A stretch of 64,000 bases of DNA from Sulfurimonas sp. (GTDB taxonomy: Bacteria > Campylobacterota > Campylobacteria > Campylobacterales > Sulfurimonadaceae): the NCBI GenBank assembly GCA_030949825.1, contig JAUZSC010000008.1, positions 236,930 through 300,929 of the forward strand, given 5' to 3'. Position numbers and translations under genes: made by a program. Positions within the stretch are counted from its first letter, which is position 1, and every line of letters begins with the position of its first letter. The notes under the pieces are model-generated. The model worked only from the letters and a program-made list of their open reading frames with translations, made no database searches and had not been told where the DNA came from. Positions 36,909-46,151 of the stretch are shown piece after piece.

Positions 36909-38234
36909 TTATCTCGTATCTATTTCTATAGTTTTATATTTATTATACAACACATTTGCACCGTGTTGTATTGTCACTTCGCGTCTTGGAGTATAATCGA
37001 CTAAATACTTATCTTTTGAAGTCGTTGTAAAATCTACACACAATCTTGCAGCACTTTGGATGATATGAAGCGGTAGGTTTTGCTTATCTGTTGTTATAAG
37101 CACATGACACGAGGGTTGCTCTTTCATATGAATCCAGATATCTTTTGCTCGTGCATTTTTAAGTACCTCAACATTTCCTTTTTCATTCTTTCCAAGTGAA
37201 ACCTTACAGCCTTCTATTAAAAAAGTCTCAACAGAGTCATTTGTTTTTATCTTTTTACTTTGTTCTTTTTTTGGAAAAAGTAAGGTAATTTTTGCTGCGT
37301 CTTCTGCCTCGTTTACAGTGTTTATAAAGAGTTCTATATGCTTTAACTTAGATGCCAAGGAGTCTTTTTCTATATGCAGATTAATCGCTCTTTGTTTGGC
37401 TTTTTTACTTTTTGTAAAAAGGGCATTTGACATTCTCGCAACGGTTGAATAACTTTTATCTAAATCTATTTTTACAAGAAAACCATCATAATCTTCAAGC
37501 TCTAGATGCATATCGTAAGGTTTTATTTTGTGCATATGTGACAAAACAAGATTTCCAAAATGTTGCCAACGCTCAGCTTGAAGTGCTAAACCTTCCTCAT
37601 CATCAAGTGTATCAAAAATCTTTTGCAGTTTTTTATATTTTTTATTTAAAAAAGATACTTTTTGCTTTTTAAGTGATTCTAACTTTTGTAATTGATCTTT
37701 TGTATAGTTTTCATAAAGAAATGCTTCTACATCTTCAAGTGGGTAGTCTTGTGCGACAAAAGGAGCAGGAGGAACATCTAAAAGTTTTTGCCCTACCCTT
37801 ACTTCACGAAAAGAGGAAAATAAATCTACATGACGCAGAGCTTCAAGGACTATATTTTGTTCATCTAAGATGATAATATTTGTATATTTTCCCGTAAATT
37901 CAAACTGCAAGTAAGTTGTTTCTTCTTTATACGCAGATGCAATGGATGTCTTCATCCTAATGATTTTATCACCGTTTAAAAGTTCAATGCCTAAAATATT
38001 TGCACGGTTAAACCTCTTAGATAAAACAACATCAAAAGGAGCATTGTAAACCTTTGAGCGTGAAAAAGAATCACAAGAAAACATACTTGAGTTTGAGCGT
38101 TGCATGTTGAAGTAGATTTCATAGTTTTTATCAAAGGCAATTTTAACCGTGCTGTCTGTTACACGGTAGATTGCCGAGATTTTGTCAAAACTTTGTAAAT
38201 AGGTGACAATCTGTTTTAAGTGTGATAATTTCAT
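36909..38234 (-). CDS. NFACT-family (RqcH/Rqc2-like) ribosome quality-control protein
   Basis: A 441-residue NFACT protein: an NFACT-N domain with FEFTGKYTNIIILDEQN and EALRHVD, a coiled coil (residues about 190-300), and a C-terminal NFACT-R domain (IWIHMKEQPSCHVLI). RqcH binds stalled 50S subunits with peptidyl-tRNA and adds Ala tails that mark the peptide for decay. Shorter than the Bacillus protein, as is common in Campylobacterota. It sits 2 bp after the cobA stop on the same strand. Confidence 0.83.
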   Translation of the reverse strand: MKLSHLKQIVTYLQSFDKISAIYRVTDSTVKIAFDKNYEIYFNMQRSNSSMFSCDSFSRSKVYNAPFDVVLSKRFNRANILGIELLNGDKIIRMKTSIASAYKEETTYLQFEFTGKYTNIIILDEQNIVLEALRHVDLFSSFREVRVGQKLLDVPPAPFVAQDYPLEDVEAFLYENYTKDQLQKLESLKKQKVSFLNKKYKKLQKIFDTLDDEEGLALQAERWQHFGNLVLSHMHKIKPYDMHLELEDYDGFLVKIDLDKSYSTVARMSNALFTKSKKAKQRAINLHIEKDSLASKLKHIELFINTVNEAEDAAKITLLFPKKEQSKKIKTNDSVETFLIEGCKVSLGKNEKGNVEVLKNARAKDIWIHMKEQPSCHVLITTDKQNLPLHIIQSAARLCVDFTTTSKDKYLVDYTPRREVTIQHGANVLYNKYKTIEIDTR

Positions 38235-38235
38235 T

Positions 38236-38973
38236 TTACTCTTTTTCGAACCATTTAAGTTGTTCTCGAAGCTCTACAACTTTTCCAACGACAATAAGTG
38301 CTGGAGTAGGAAGTCCCTTCGCCTTGTTAGCGATAGTCTCCAAAGTCCCAACAACAACTTTTTGCTCGGGTGTTGTGCCACGAGAGATTACAGCTACTGG
38401 AAAATTCGATGGCTTACCTATCTCTATAAGTTTTTCACAGATTAGAGAAAGTTTACTTAGCCCCATCAAAAATACAAGCGTATCATCAGACTTAAAATCA
38501 TTCCACGGAATCTGAGATGCAGGTTTGTTTGGTGCTTCATGTCCTGTAACCACTCGAAAAGAAACCGCCACACCACGATGTGTAACGGGAATTCCTGCAT
38601 AAGCAGGAACACTTATGGACGAAGTAATACCGGGTATAATTTCAAACTCTACTTCTCTTTGTTTAAGATATAAAGCTTCTTCTCCACCACGACCAAAAAC
38701 AAAAGGGTCGCCGCCTTTAAGCCGTACGACTGTTTCATATTTCAAAGCATTCTCATAAATAACTTCATTTATCTCATCTTGAGGCAATATATGTCGTCCA
38801 TCTTCTTTTCCAACATAAACAAATTCACAGCCACTTTTTGCTTTTTCTAAAATATCTGGATTTGCAAGTCTGTCGTAGATGATAACATCAGCATCTTGGA
38901 TGACTCGAAGTGCTTTTAGCGTTAACAATTCTATGTCGCCAGGACCAGCGCCCGTAAGGTATACTTTACTCAT
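38236..38973 (-). CDS. cobA: Uroporphyrinogen-III C-methyltransferase
   Basis: A 245-residue AdoMet enzyme that methylates uroporphyrinogen III at C2 and C7 to give precorrin-2, the entry to B12 and siroheme. GAGPGDIELLTLKALR, DVIIYDRL, VVRLKGGDPFVFGRGGEEA and VIPGITSSISVPAYAGIPVTHR are typical. It lacks the CysG dehydrogenase-chelatase domain, so precorrin-2 oxidation must be done elsewhere. Divergent from the btuB operon across a 253-bp gap. Confidence 0.94.
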   Translation of the reverse strand: MSKVYLTGAGPGDIELLTLKALRVIQDADVIIYDRLANPDILEKAKSGCEFVYVGKEDGRHILPQDEINEVIYENALKYETVVRLKGGDPFVFGRGGEEALYLKQREVEFEIIPGITSSISVPAYAGIPVTHRGVAVSFRVVTGHEAPNKPASQIPWNDFKSDDTLVFLMGLSKLSLICEKLIEIGKPSNFPVAVISRGTTPEQKVVVGTLETIANKAKGLPTPALIVVGKVVELREQLKWFEKE

Positions 38974-38999
38974 ACTGACATTCTAGCTAAGTTTTTGGT

Positions 39000-39005
39000 T
39001 ATAAT
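39000..39005 (+). promoter_or_regulatory. -10 box of the btuB leader transcript
   Basis: TATAAT just downstream of the cobA start region, on the plus strand; a transcript would start near 39012, giving a leader of about 215 nt before the btuB ATG. Confidence 0.55.
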
Positions 39006-39028
39006 TCGAAAAAAATGCAAGGAAGCAG

Positions 39029-39178
39029 ATGCCTAAAGGTTTTCGTAAGAGTTATTTTACATTAGCAGCAATCCAAGCCTTTATGTCTATGCTCAAAATT
39101 ATTGCGCAATTTTCTTGTGCCCTTACCTTAAGCGGTAAACCTCTTACGCTACAAATAAACTCTCCACCCTCTTCTTAA
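39029..39178 (+). CDS. Possible 49-residue leader small ORF before btuB
   Basis: ATG at 39029 is preceded at good spacing by AAGGAAG (39019-39025). The predicted peptide begins MPKGFRKSYFTLAAIQ and contains one Cys. It matches no family that I know. Its stop codon (39176-39178) falls inside the left arm of the hairpin that covers the btuB ribosome-binding site, so its translation could control btuB. It may be a non-coding coincidence. Confidence 0.4.
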   Translation: MPKGFRKSYFTLAAIQAFMSMLKIIAQFSCALTLSGKPLTLQINSPPSS

Positions 39179-39219
39179 TCTTTTAGCCCAAACTATATAA
39201 AAAAATAAAAAAGATTAAG
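39174..39219 (+). promoter_or_regulatory. Hairpin masking the btuB Shine-Dalgarno
   Basis: Left arm CTTAATCTTTT (39174-39184) pairs perfectly over 11 bp with AAAAGATTAAG (39209-39219) around a 24-nt loop. The right arm contains the btuB ribosome-binding site (AAGG, 39217-39220), 7 nt before the ATG. Sequestration would block btuB translation. Confidence 0.6.
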
Positions 39220-39226
39220 GTCAACT

Positions 39227-41086
39227 ATGCAAAAAACAATCAAACTATCACTCACGCTCGGTGCTTTATTAAGCCAACTTCATGCAACAGATGCAAACAA
39301 TAAATATACACTAGATGCTATACGTGTTACAGCAGCACAAGGTGCAACACTAGATACAAAGGATGTTACAGATAGTGTAACTATAATCACCAAAGAAGCG
39401 TTAGAAGAGTCACGAATTACTTCTCTGGATGAAGCCCTTAACAAACTTGCTGGTATCTCAATGACTCAAAATGGTGGAGCAGGTAAAAGCACTTCTATGT
39501 TTTTACGGGGTATGGACACTCGACGCCTTTTAGTTCTTATTGATGGTGTTCGACATAACGATCCTGCTACATTAAAGTCTACAGCTGACTTTTCAAAAAT
39601 AATGCTTTATAATGTTGAACAAATTGAAATTATAAAAGGTGCTCAATCTGGTGTTTGGGGTTCTGAAGCAAGCGGTGGGGTTATTAATATTATAACTTCA
39701 AAAGCTAAGAAAGGTCTTCATGGAATCCTAAATGTAGAATATGGCTCATTTGGAACGACAAACACATCTCTTCAAGCTTCTTATGCAGAGGAAAAATTTG
39801 ATATCTTAATTGGTGGATTATCCTTTAAAACAGCTGGATTTTCTGCAGTTGAAGCAAAACAATCCGAAGCAGATTATGGAAAACGATACGATGAACTTGG
39901 TTTAGAAAAAGATTTATACGAGAATGAATCTATCAATGCAAAACTCGGCTACAACTTTACGGATGACGATAGAATTGAGGCAATGGTTCAGGCAACAAAT
40001 GGAATAACAAAATACGATGCTTTTGCAGGAGTTTCAGGAGACTCTACAACACAACAAAGTGTATTTAAGAATCGTCTTTATACTCTAGCCTACAAACATA
40101 AAGATAATCTCAATGATTTAAAACTTCAATACAATCTTTCTACTTTTGATAGAGAAGATACATACGGTAATTATATAGGTTCAATTGAAGAGTTTAAAGT
40201 AGATGATAAGATTTCTTATATGAAAGATAGTTTTTTACGCATTGGCGCTTCCTACCAAAAGGCTCAAAGCAAAGAAGTGACTGTAAACAAAGAAGATAAA
40301 GATTACAATACGCAATCAATTTTTGTAACGAACTATAATAAATTTAAATTAATTGCTAATCAAAACACCATCATCACAGAATCTATTCGTTATGATAAAT
40401 ACAGTGATTATGACAATTCTTTAACTGGGAAGCTTGGTCTAAAACAATTTATTATGGATGATTTTTACATTAGTACAAATATTGGGACAGGATATAACGT
40501 TCCTACCATGAGCCAGCTATATAATCAGTACTGGGGGAATATAGATTTAAAACCTGAAAAATCTTTAACAAGCGACATTACTATTGGAAACAATACAGTA
40601 TGGGTTACTGGGTTTTATAACAAAATAACCGACCTTATTGATTATAATTTCTCCACATTCACATATACTCAAATTGATGGAACATCACGATTCAAAGGAA
40701 TTGAACTTGGTTATGAAGATTATTATTTTAACTCTTTAGGTATTAGCGCTATGTATACATATACTGATACTGAAGATGTAAATGGAAAAGCCTTAGCGCG
40801 TCGTCCTAAAATACAGATAGATGCTACATTAACTTACTATATCACAGAGGCATTTGATATAGGTCTCAGCAGTCAATATATAGGAGAAAGATTTGATAAA
40901 GCAGATAATCAAGGCGCACAAACAGGAAAGTATCTTGTTTCAAATTTAGTAAGTAATTATAAAGTAAATAAAAAGATTACACTTTATGGTAAAATTGATA
41001 ATATAACTGATAAATACTATCAAACAGTAGACGGTTATGCAACTGCAGAGCGTAGTTATTATATTGGTTTAAATGCTAAATTCTAG
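39227..41086 (+). CDS. btuB: TonB-dependent cobalamin receptor BtuB
   Basis: A 619-residue outer-membrane receptor. After the signal peptide, a TonB-box-like segment (DAIRVTA) precedes the plug domain (SMFLRGMDTRRLLVLIDGV, VEQIEIIKGAQSGVWGSEASGG), followed by a 22-strand barrel ending in Phe (YIGLNAKF). Assignment to cobalamin rests on the adjoining btuFDC and cobalamin synthesis genes. It imports corrinoids with TonB energy. Confidence 0.87.
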   Translation: MQKTIKLSLTLGALLSQLHATDANNKYTLDAIRVTAAQGATLDTKDVTDSVTIITKEALEESRITSLDEALNKLAGISMTQNGGAGKSTSMFLRGMDTRRLLVLIDGVRHNDPATLKSTADFSKIMLYNVEQIEIIKGAQSGVWGSEASGGVINIITSKAKKGLHGILNVEYGSFGTTNTSLQASYAEEKFDILIGGLSFKTAGFSAVEAKQSEADYGKRYDELGLEKDLYENESINAKLGYNFTDDDRIEAMVQATNGITKYDAFAGVSGDSTTQQSVFKNRLYTLAYKHKDNLNDLKLQYNLSTFDREDTYGNYIGSIEEFKVDDKISYMKDSFLRIGASYQKAQSKEVTVNKEDKDYNTQSIFVTNYNKFKLIANQNTIITESIRYDKYSDYDNSLTGKLGLKQFIMDDFYISTNIGTGYNVPTMSQLYNQYWGNIDLKPEKSLTSDITIGNNTVWVTGFYNKITDLIDYNFSTFTYTQIDGTSRFKGIELGYEDYYFNSLGISAMYTYTDTEDVNGKALARRPKIQIDATLTYYITEAFDIGLSSQYIGERFDKADNQGAQTGKYLVSNLVSNYKVNKKITLYGKIDNITDKYYQTVDGYATAERSYYIGLNAKF

Positions 41087-41094
41087 GAGATAAA

Positions 41095-41910
41095 ATGCGT
41101 ATAAAAACTGCCCTTCTAAGTCTTATTTTTATACTCAATCTCCAAGCAAAAGAGAGAATTATCTCTCTTAGCCCTTCTATTACTGAGATTATTTTCGCAC
41201 TTGATAAAGGAGATGAGATTGTTGGAACGAGTTCTTATTCACTCTTTCCCTCAGATGCAAAAAAAATCCCTATCATCGGTGGCTATCAAAACCCTCATTT
41301 GGAAAAAATCCTTGGGCTTTTTCCTACACTTATCATTGGGCAGAACCATAATAAAGTCTTCCTTGAAAAGTTTAAACACTTTAATATTAAGACATTAGAC
41401 CTGGACTTGCAACGCATAGATACAATCAAAGAATCTATAGAAATCCTCAACAAGACACTAGTATCCACACAAGGAGAGCATCTCACAAACAAGATTGATA
41501 AAGCACTCCTAGATGCTAAAACTTCCACAAAACCTCATAATGTCCTCATTGTTTATGGTCTTCGTGAAGACTTGAGAAATGCAACTTACATCGCTGGGCA
41601 TGATATTTTCTTTGAAGACATCATCCATGAGTGCGGTCATACAAATGCCTATACACAAGATTCAATGAGCCAACCTGTTCTAAGTTATGAAAACATCATC
41701 GCAATCAACCCTGACCAAATCATAATCTTACACTCACTTGCAAGTGAAAAAGATGCAGACGTAAAACAAGCACTCGCTAACTGGTACTCACTTCCAACAA
41801 ATGCTTCAAAAAATAAAAGAATCAGCATAATTGATGAGGGCTATTTACATATTCCTTCGCATAGAATCGCTTTAACTATTAAGCGATTATGTGGAGAGAT
41901 GAATGATTGA
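41095..41910 (+). CDS. btuF: Cobalamin ABC transporter substrate-binding protein BtuF
   Basis: A 271-residue class III binding protein with a signal peptide (MRIKTALLSLIFILNLQA). RIISLSPSITEIIFAL is the classical start of BtuF/FhuD-type proteins, and the two lobes are joined by a long helix. It hands cobalamin to BtuCD. Starts 8 bp after btuB with an AGGAGATAAA ribosome-binding site and overlaps btuD. Confidence 0.86.
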   Translation: MRIKTALLSLIFILNLQAKERIISLSPSITEIIFALDKGDEIVGTSSYSLFPSDAKKIPIIGGYQNPHLEKILGLFPTLIIGQNHNKVFLEKFKHFNIKTLDLDLQRIDTIKESIEILNKTLVSTQGEHLTNKIDKALLDAKTSTKPHNVLIVYGLREDLRNATYIAGHDIFFEDIIHECGHTNAYTQDSMSQPVLSYENIIAINPDQIIILHSLASEKDADVKQALANWYSLPTNASKNKRISIIDEGYLHIPSHRIALTIKRLCGEMND

Positions 41911-42628
41911 ACTTCAGTCCATTTCATGTAATTTCGATGATGCTATAATCTTTGAAAATATAGACCTAAAAATACAAAATCATCTTAGTATTTTAGGGGC
42001 AAATGGTTCAGGAAAAAGTACGCTTGCAAAGATTGTTTCTTCGCTTACTAAGTACGATGGAAATGTATTTATAAATGCTACAAATACAAAAGATTTATCT
42101 CTTTTACAACGCGCAAAAATACTTTCTTACATACCTGCTAAACTTGAAATATACGATGCGTTTATTTGTGTAGAAGAGTTTGTACTGCAAGGGCGATTTC
42201 CTCATAAAAAAAGCTTTTTTGACTACGCTAACAAAGATAAAAAAATCGTACAAGAGACACTTGAGTTTTTGAAGATAAGTCACTTAAAAAAGCATACAAT
42301 GAACTCACTTAGCTCAGGTGAACAATCGTTAACTTTAATTGCTCAAGCCCTCACGCAACAGAGTAAAGTGATAATTTTCGATGAACCAACTGCAAATCTT
42401 GACCCGCATAACTCCAAGATAGTTGCAAAACATATAAAAGGCTTAAAAGACTACCATACGGTCATACTAATTACGCATGATTTACACCTTGCTTCTTACA
42501 TCGATAGTCCTGTTCTTTTTATCAAAAACAAGGCTTTACATTACTATCAAAATGATTTTTTTAATGATGAAAATCTTGAGAAACTTTATGAAGTAGATTT
42601 CAAATCCCTAAGTGTTGATTATGATTAA
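41903..42628 (+). CDS. btuD: Cobalamin ABC transporter ATPase BtuD
   Basis: A 241-residue ABC ATPase: Walker A GANGSGKSTLAK, signature LSSGEQSLT (family LSGGE), Walker B VIIFDEPTANLDP, and H-loop ITHDLH. Forms the import ATPase with BtuC. Overlaps both neighbours. Confidence 0.88.
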   Translation: MIELQSISCNFDDAIIFENIDLKIQNHLSILGANGSGKSTLAKIVSSLTKYDGNVFINATNTKDLSLLQRAKILSYIPAKLEIYDAFICVEEFVLQGRFPHKKSFFDYANKDKKIVQETLEFLKISHLKKHTMNSLSSGEQSLTLIAQALTQQSKVIIFDEPTANLDPHNSKIVAKHIKGLKDYHTVILITHDLHLASYIDSPVLFIKNKALHYYQNDFFNDENLEKLYEVDFKSLSVDYD

Positions 42629-43592
42629 AATACTCATCTGGATTTTTCTTATTTCGCTCTTTATTTTATCACCATTTATTGGTGCGGTTACACTTAGTCT
42701 TACAGATATTTTAGACATACATTCACTCTCTCATAAAATCTTTTTTGAGCTTAGAGTCCCTAGAGTTTTATTTGCATTTTTTGCAGGAAGCATTTTAGCC
42801 TTAAGTGGTCTTTTATTTCAAACACTTTTTCGTAATGCTTTGATGACTCCGTACACTTTAGGCATCTCAAGTGGTGCAGTTTTAGGAGCGGGAATCGCTA
42901 TAAAATTAGGTCTAGGAAGCATAGTATTTGGCATCACAGCCATTTCACTTTTTGGTTTTTTTGGCGCGATGATTACTGTCTTTTTACTTGTGTATCTCTC
43001 CACATTTTTAAAATCATCACAACATTCATCTTTGCTTCTTTTAGGAATTGCTCTTTCACTTTTTTACACCTCCGCCCTTATGATTATCTTTTATCTAGGT
43101 GACCCAATGCAAAACGATATGCTGATGCGTTTTACTATGGGTTCACTCTCCGTAATCGGGTGGAATAACCCTATCATTCTTGGAATCATCGCAGTTATAC
43201 TTTTTTTAAGTGTGTATTTTTATAGATTTGAGTTACAACTTTTAAGCATCTCTGAGGATCAAGCCACGCTCAAAGGCATTGACACCAAAAGAGTTACACT
43301 CTTTTTACTCATAGTTTCTTCTTTTGGAATTGGAACACTCGTTAGTATCAGTGGTCCTATCGGTTTTATTGGGCTTATCATCCCTCATATCGTTGCTAAA
43401 ATCTATCCAACTACGCTTAACAAGAGAATCATACAAACTACACTTTTTGGTGGATTTTTTCTTGTTGTCTGTGATTTAATCACACGCGCACTTGCAACCC
43501 AGAGTGAACTGCCTATTGGGATTGTAACCGCACTTATTGGCGCTCCATTTTTTATATATCTTATCATTTCAAAGAGTGCAAAAAGTAATTAA
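42621..43592 (+). CDS. btuC: Cobalamin ABC transporter permease BtuC
   Basis: A FecCD/BtuC-type permease of 323 residues from the ATG at 42621, which overlaps the btuD stop by 8 bp. LRVPRVLFAFFAGSILALSGLLFQTLFRN and IGFIGLIIPHIV (coupling region) are family hallmarks; about ten helices are evident. A GTG at 42612 is a possible but less likely start. Confidence 0.88.
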   Translation: MIKILIWIFLISLFILSPFIGAVTLSLTDILDIHSLSHKIFFELRVPRVLFAFFAGSILALSGLLFQTLFRNALMTPYTLGISSGAVLGAGIAIKLGLGSIVFGITAISLFGFFGAMITVFLLVYLSTFLKSSQHSSLLLLGIALSLFYTSALMIIFYLGDPMQNDMLMRFTMGSLSVIGWNNPIILGIIAVILFLSVYFYRFELQLLSISEDQATLKGIDTKRVTLFLLIVSSFGIGTLVSISGPIGFIGLIIPHIVAKIYPTTLNKRIIQTTLFGGFFLVVCDLITRALATQSELPIGIVTALIGAPFFIYLIISKSAKSN

Positions 43593-43616
43593 AGTATTTA
43601 ATCCTCATAAATACGC

Positions 43617-43622
43617 TAAAAT
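43617..43622 (+). promoter_or_regulatory. -10 box of cobI (possible leaderless start)
   Basis: GCTAAAAT ends only 6 bp before the cobI ATG at 43629, so the transcript would begin at or beside the start codon. No ribosome-binding site is visible. Confidence 0.4.
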
Positions 43623-43628
43623 AACACT

Positions 43629-44303
43629 ATGAATCAAAAACTATACATGGTTTCTTTAGGACCAGGCGATGTTGAACTTCTTACTCTAAAAGCATTAAAT
43701 GCTTTTAAAAACTGTGACGCGATTTGTGTCCCTACAAAAAGTAAGGACAATACATTTGCAAAATCAATCTCACATAAAATTGTCACGGATGCTCTCAAGT
43801 TACTTGATATTGAAAAAGTAATAATCCCTGTTTATTCTCCTATGAACTTTGATAAGCAGGACTGGATAAATGAGGCAAACATCCTTATAGAATCGTCTAA
43901 AAAATATGACACTATTTGTTTTGTAACACTTGGAGATGCTGCGATTTATTCAAGTATTTATTATCTTTTAGACATCCTAAAAGAGAGAGATAAAACACTC
44001 TACTCCCATTGCGAAATCATTGCCGGTGTAACTTCATTTAGTGCCGCTTCAGCAAGGGTTCAAAAGCCTTTATGCCTTGGTGATGAACAACTGTTTATAC
44101 GACCAATAAATCCAAGAAGCGATGTAAAAACAACAGAAATTCTTATGCGTCCTAAAATTGGAATGGACACAAAAGAATTAGGAGAAGGTGATTTTTACAC
44201 CTTTGAAAATATGAACCTAGAGAATGAAAAAATCACTCCATTTAAAATAGAAAAAGTGAAAAAATATATGACCCTTTTTCTTAAATTTGCGAAGCGAGAT
44301 TAG
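43629..44303 (+). CDS. cobI: Precorrin-2 C20-methyltransferase
   Basis: A 224-residue AdoMet-dependent methylase (CobI/CbiL) adding the C20 methyl. SLGPGDVELLTLKALNAFKNCD, FVTLGDAAIYSSIYYLLD and ITGVTSFSAA-like IAGVTSFSAASARVQKPL identify it. In the anaerobic route the substrate is cobalt-precorrin-2. It converges on cbiH with a 3-4 bp overlap of stop codons. Confidence 0.88.
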   Translation: MNQKLYMVSLGPGDVELLTLKALNAFKNCDAICVPTKSKDNTFAKSISHKIVTDALKLLDIEKVIIPVYSPMNFDKQDWINEANILIESSKKYDTICFVTLGDAAIYSSIYYLLDILKERDKTLYSHCEIIAGVTSFSAASARVQKPLCLGDEQLFIRPINPRSDVKTTEILMRPKIGMDTKELGEGDFYTFENMNLENEKITPFKIEKVKKYMTLFLKFAKRD

Positions 44304-45103
44304 TTAATTTTTTTCCAGTTTTCTTTTTTCTCACCACTAAGTTCATACTTATTTAAGTAGCCTCTTGGTGTTAAAACTCTTCCATCTTTTGTAAATTTTG
44401 TTGTTGAGTTTCCAATGAGAAGTGTTGTTGACATATTTACATCTGTATTTTCTACACCGGCTTCTATAAGTTCTTCAGCACTTACAATTTTTATAAACTG
44501 ATCAGGGCGTCCTAAATCTCTTGCAATCACTATAATTCTAGTATCTTCTACCATATTAGCCAATTTTTCAAGCATTCCACGGTAGGGTTCTAGACGACTT
44601 TTACTCTTTGGATTATAAATAGAAATCACAAAATCACATTCTAAAGAAAGCTTAATCCTCTTTTGAATTAAGGCAGCATCTGTTAATCTATCTGAAAGCG
44701 AGATAAGACAAAAGTCTTGTGAAAGTGGAGCACCTACCTCAGATGCAAGTGCTAATACTGATGTAATTCCAGGTAAAGACTTATACTCGATACTATCCCA
44801 ATAATCATTTACATCAATCAGTTCTACAACAAGAGAACCCATTGCGTAAACATTAGCATCTCCATTGGATACAAGAGCAACTGTCTTGCCCTCTTTGGCG
44901 CTCTCTACTGCATGAGAAACTCTCTCTATCTCTTTTGTCATTGGAGTTGTAAATACTTCTCTATCTCCAATAACATCTGCTAAATCTTTTGCATACTTCG
45001 TATACGCAACGATTAAATCAGCCTCTTCTATAGCAGCTCTCGCTTCATTTGTAAGGTAACGACTACCTCCTGCACCTGTTGATACTAATGTTAATTTTCC
45101 CAT
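44300..45103 (-). CDS. cbiH: Cobalt-precorrin-3B C17-methyltransferase
   Basis: CbiH/CobJ methylase, which also contracts the ring. Start chosen at the ATG at 45103 (MGKLTLVSTGAGG), since AAAGGA precedes it at proper spacing; the longer frame from 45130 overlaps cbiG. GGSRYLTNEARAAIEEADLIVAYTKY, VALVSNGDANVYAMG and SIYNPKSKSRLEPY are family features. Last gene of the seven-gene minus-strand operon. Confidence 0.92.
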   Translation of the reverse strand: MGKLTLVSTGAGGSRYLTNEARAAIEEADLIVAYTKYAKDLADVIGDREVFTTPMTKEIERVSHAVESAKEGKTVALVSNGDANVYAMGSLVVELIDVNDYWDSIEYKSLPGITSVLALASEVGAPLSQDFCLISLSDRLTDAALIQKRIKLSLECDFVISIYNPKSKSRLEPYRGMLEKLANMVEDTRIIVIARDLGRPDQFIKIVSAEELIEAGVENTDVNMSTTLLIGNSTTKFTKDGRVLTPRGYLNKYELSGEKKENWKKIN

Positions 45104-45113
45104 TGATATTCCT

Positions 45114-46151
45114 TTAAAATGATGCGGCAATCGTTACATTGCCATAAATTCTTTTACTTAAAAAAAGTGTTTTGTTTTTACTTGCGAGTAAAGATGCTGG
45201 TTCTGAAACACCTTTGATATTAAAAAACTTTGTTGCCTGCGAGGGTGAAAAATTTTCTTCTAAGGCATTTATTTGTGTTTCATCGAAGAACTTTAATTCT
45301 TTTTTCGACATTTTTGAATACTCTAAAAGTCCTACTTCATCAGATTTTGCATTAAAACTTGCTAAACATGTCACAAATTCTAAATCTAAGCCTTGCTCAA
45401 AACAAAACCTTTTCACAGAACTGTCTATTTCTTCTTTGGAAGTACCTCTATTCATACCTAAACCAAGACAAATTTCAGATGGATGAATCTGCATGGACTG
45501 AGTAGCAATCCTTTGCGGAACTATATAAACTGTTGGAATCTCTACATCAAAATCTTCCATCTTATCCGGACTTACAAACTTGATACTGCCATCTTTATAA
45601 CCTTCAAAAGCTTTTAACTCTTTTATAGTTGGAGGATAGGATACTACTTGCACTATTTCTTGATTTATAATTCTGTTGGCTACTTCTGCTAATGATTTTA
45701 AGTTGCTTATTTTATAGCCCATTTTTTTTGCAAACATATCAAATGCTAAAACTTTTATCTGATCAGATGCTGTGGTAACAAAGTTTACACACTCAGGAAG
45801 TGTATTTGAAATTTCAACTGCCAACTCATTTGCTCCACCCAAGTGACCAGATAAAAGAGGTATAATCCTTTTTAAGTCAAGCGTCATAATTATAACCGCA
45901 GGATCCGTTGCCTTATCTTTTAAATGCGGTGCTATTTTTCGTATAACAGCCCCCGTAGCCATAATAAAGATTATCGCATCAAACTCAGCCCAAGCTGTTG
46001 GCATAATATCATCCACCTTATTAAAAATCACAAAGCCATCTGCTTCCTCAGATTTATTAAACACAGTACATTCATGATTTTTTAAAACTGGTAATAATTT
46101 CTTTGCTGATTCTAAACTAGGTTTATTTATTGTTGCTATCGCTATTTTCAT
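45114..46151 (-). CDS. cbiG: Cobalt-precorrin-5A hydrolase
   Basis: A 345-residue CbiG, which opens the delta-lactone and releases the two-carbon fragment, specific to the cobalt-early pathway. HLKDKATDPAVIIM, LLSGHLGGANELA and CLGLGMNRGTSKEEID are the conserved blocks. Overlaps cobM by 4 bp (ATGA-type). Confidence 0.92.
   Translation of the reverse strand: MKIAIATINKPSLESAKKLLPVLKNHECTVFNKSEEADGFVIFNKVDDIMPTAWAEFDAIIFIMATGAVIRKIAPHLKDKATDPAVIIMTLDLKRIIPLLSGHLGGANELAVEISNTLPECVNFVTTASDQIKVLAFDMFAKKMGYKISNLKSLAEVANRIINQEIVQVVSYPPTIKELKAFEGYKDGSIKFVSPDKMEDFDVEIPTVYIVPQRIATQSMQIHPSEICLGLGMNRGTSKEEIDSSVKRFCFEQGLDLEFVTCLASFNAKSDEVGLLEYSKMSKKELKFFDETQINALEENFSPSQATKFFNIKGVSEPASLLASKNKTLFLSKRIYGNVTIAASF

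Noticed and set aside
38974-39226. Cobalamin riboswitch in the btuB leader
   Set aside because: I could not find the conserved B12-box core; only the hairpin and small ORF are supported. A covariance-model scan would be decisive.
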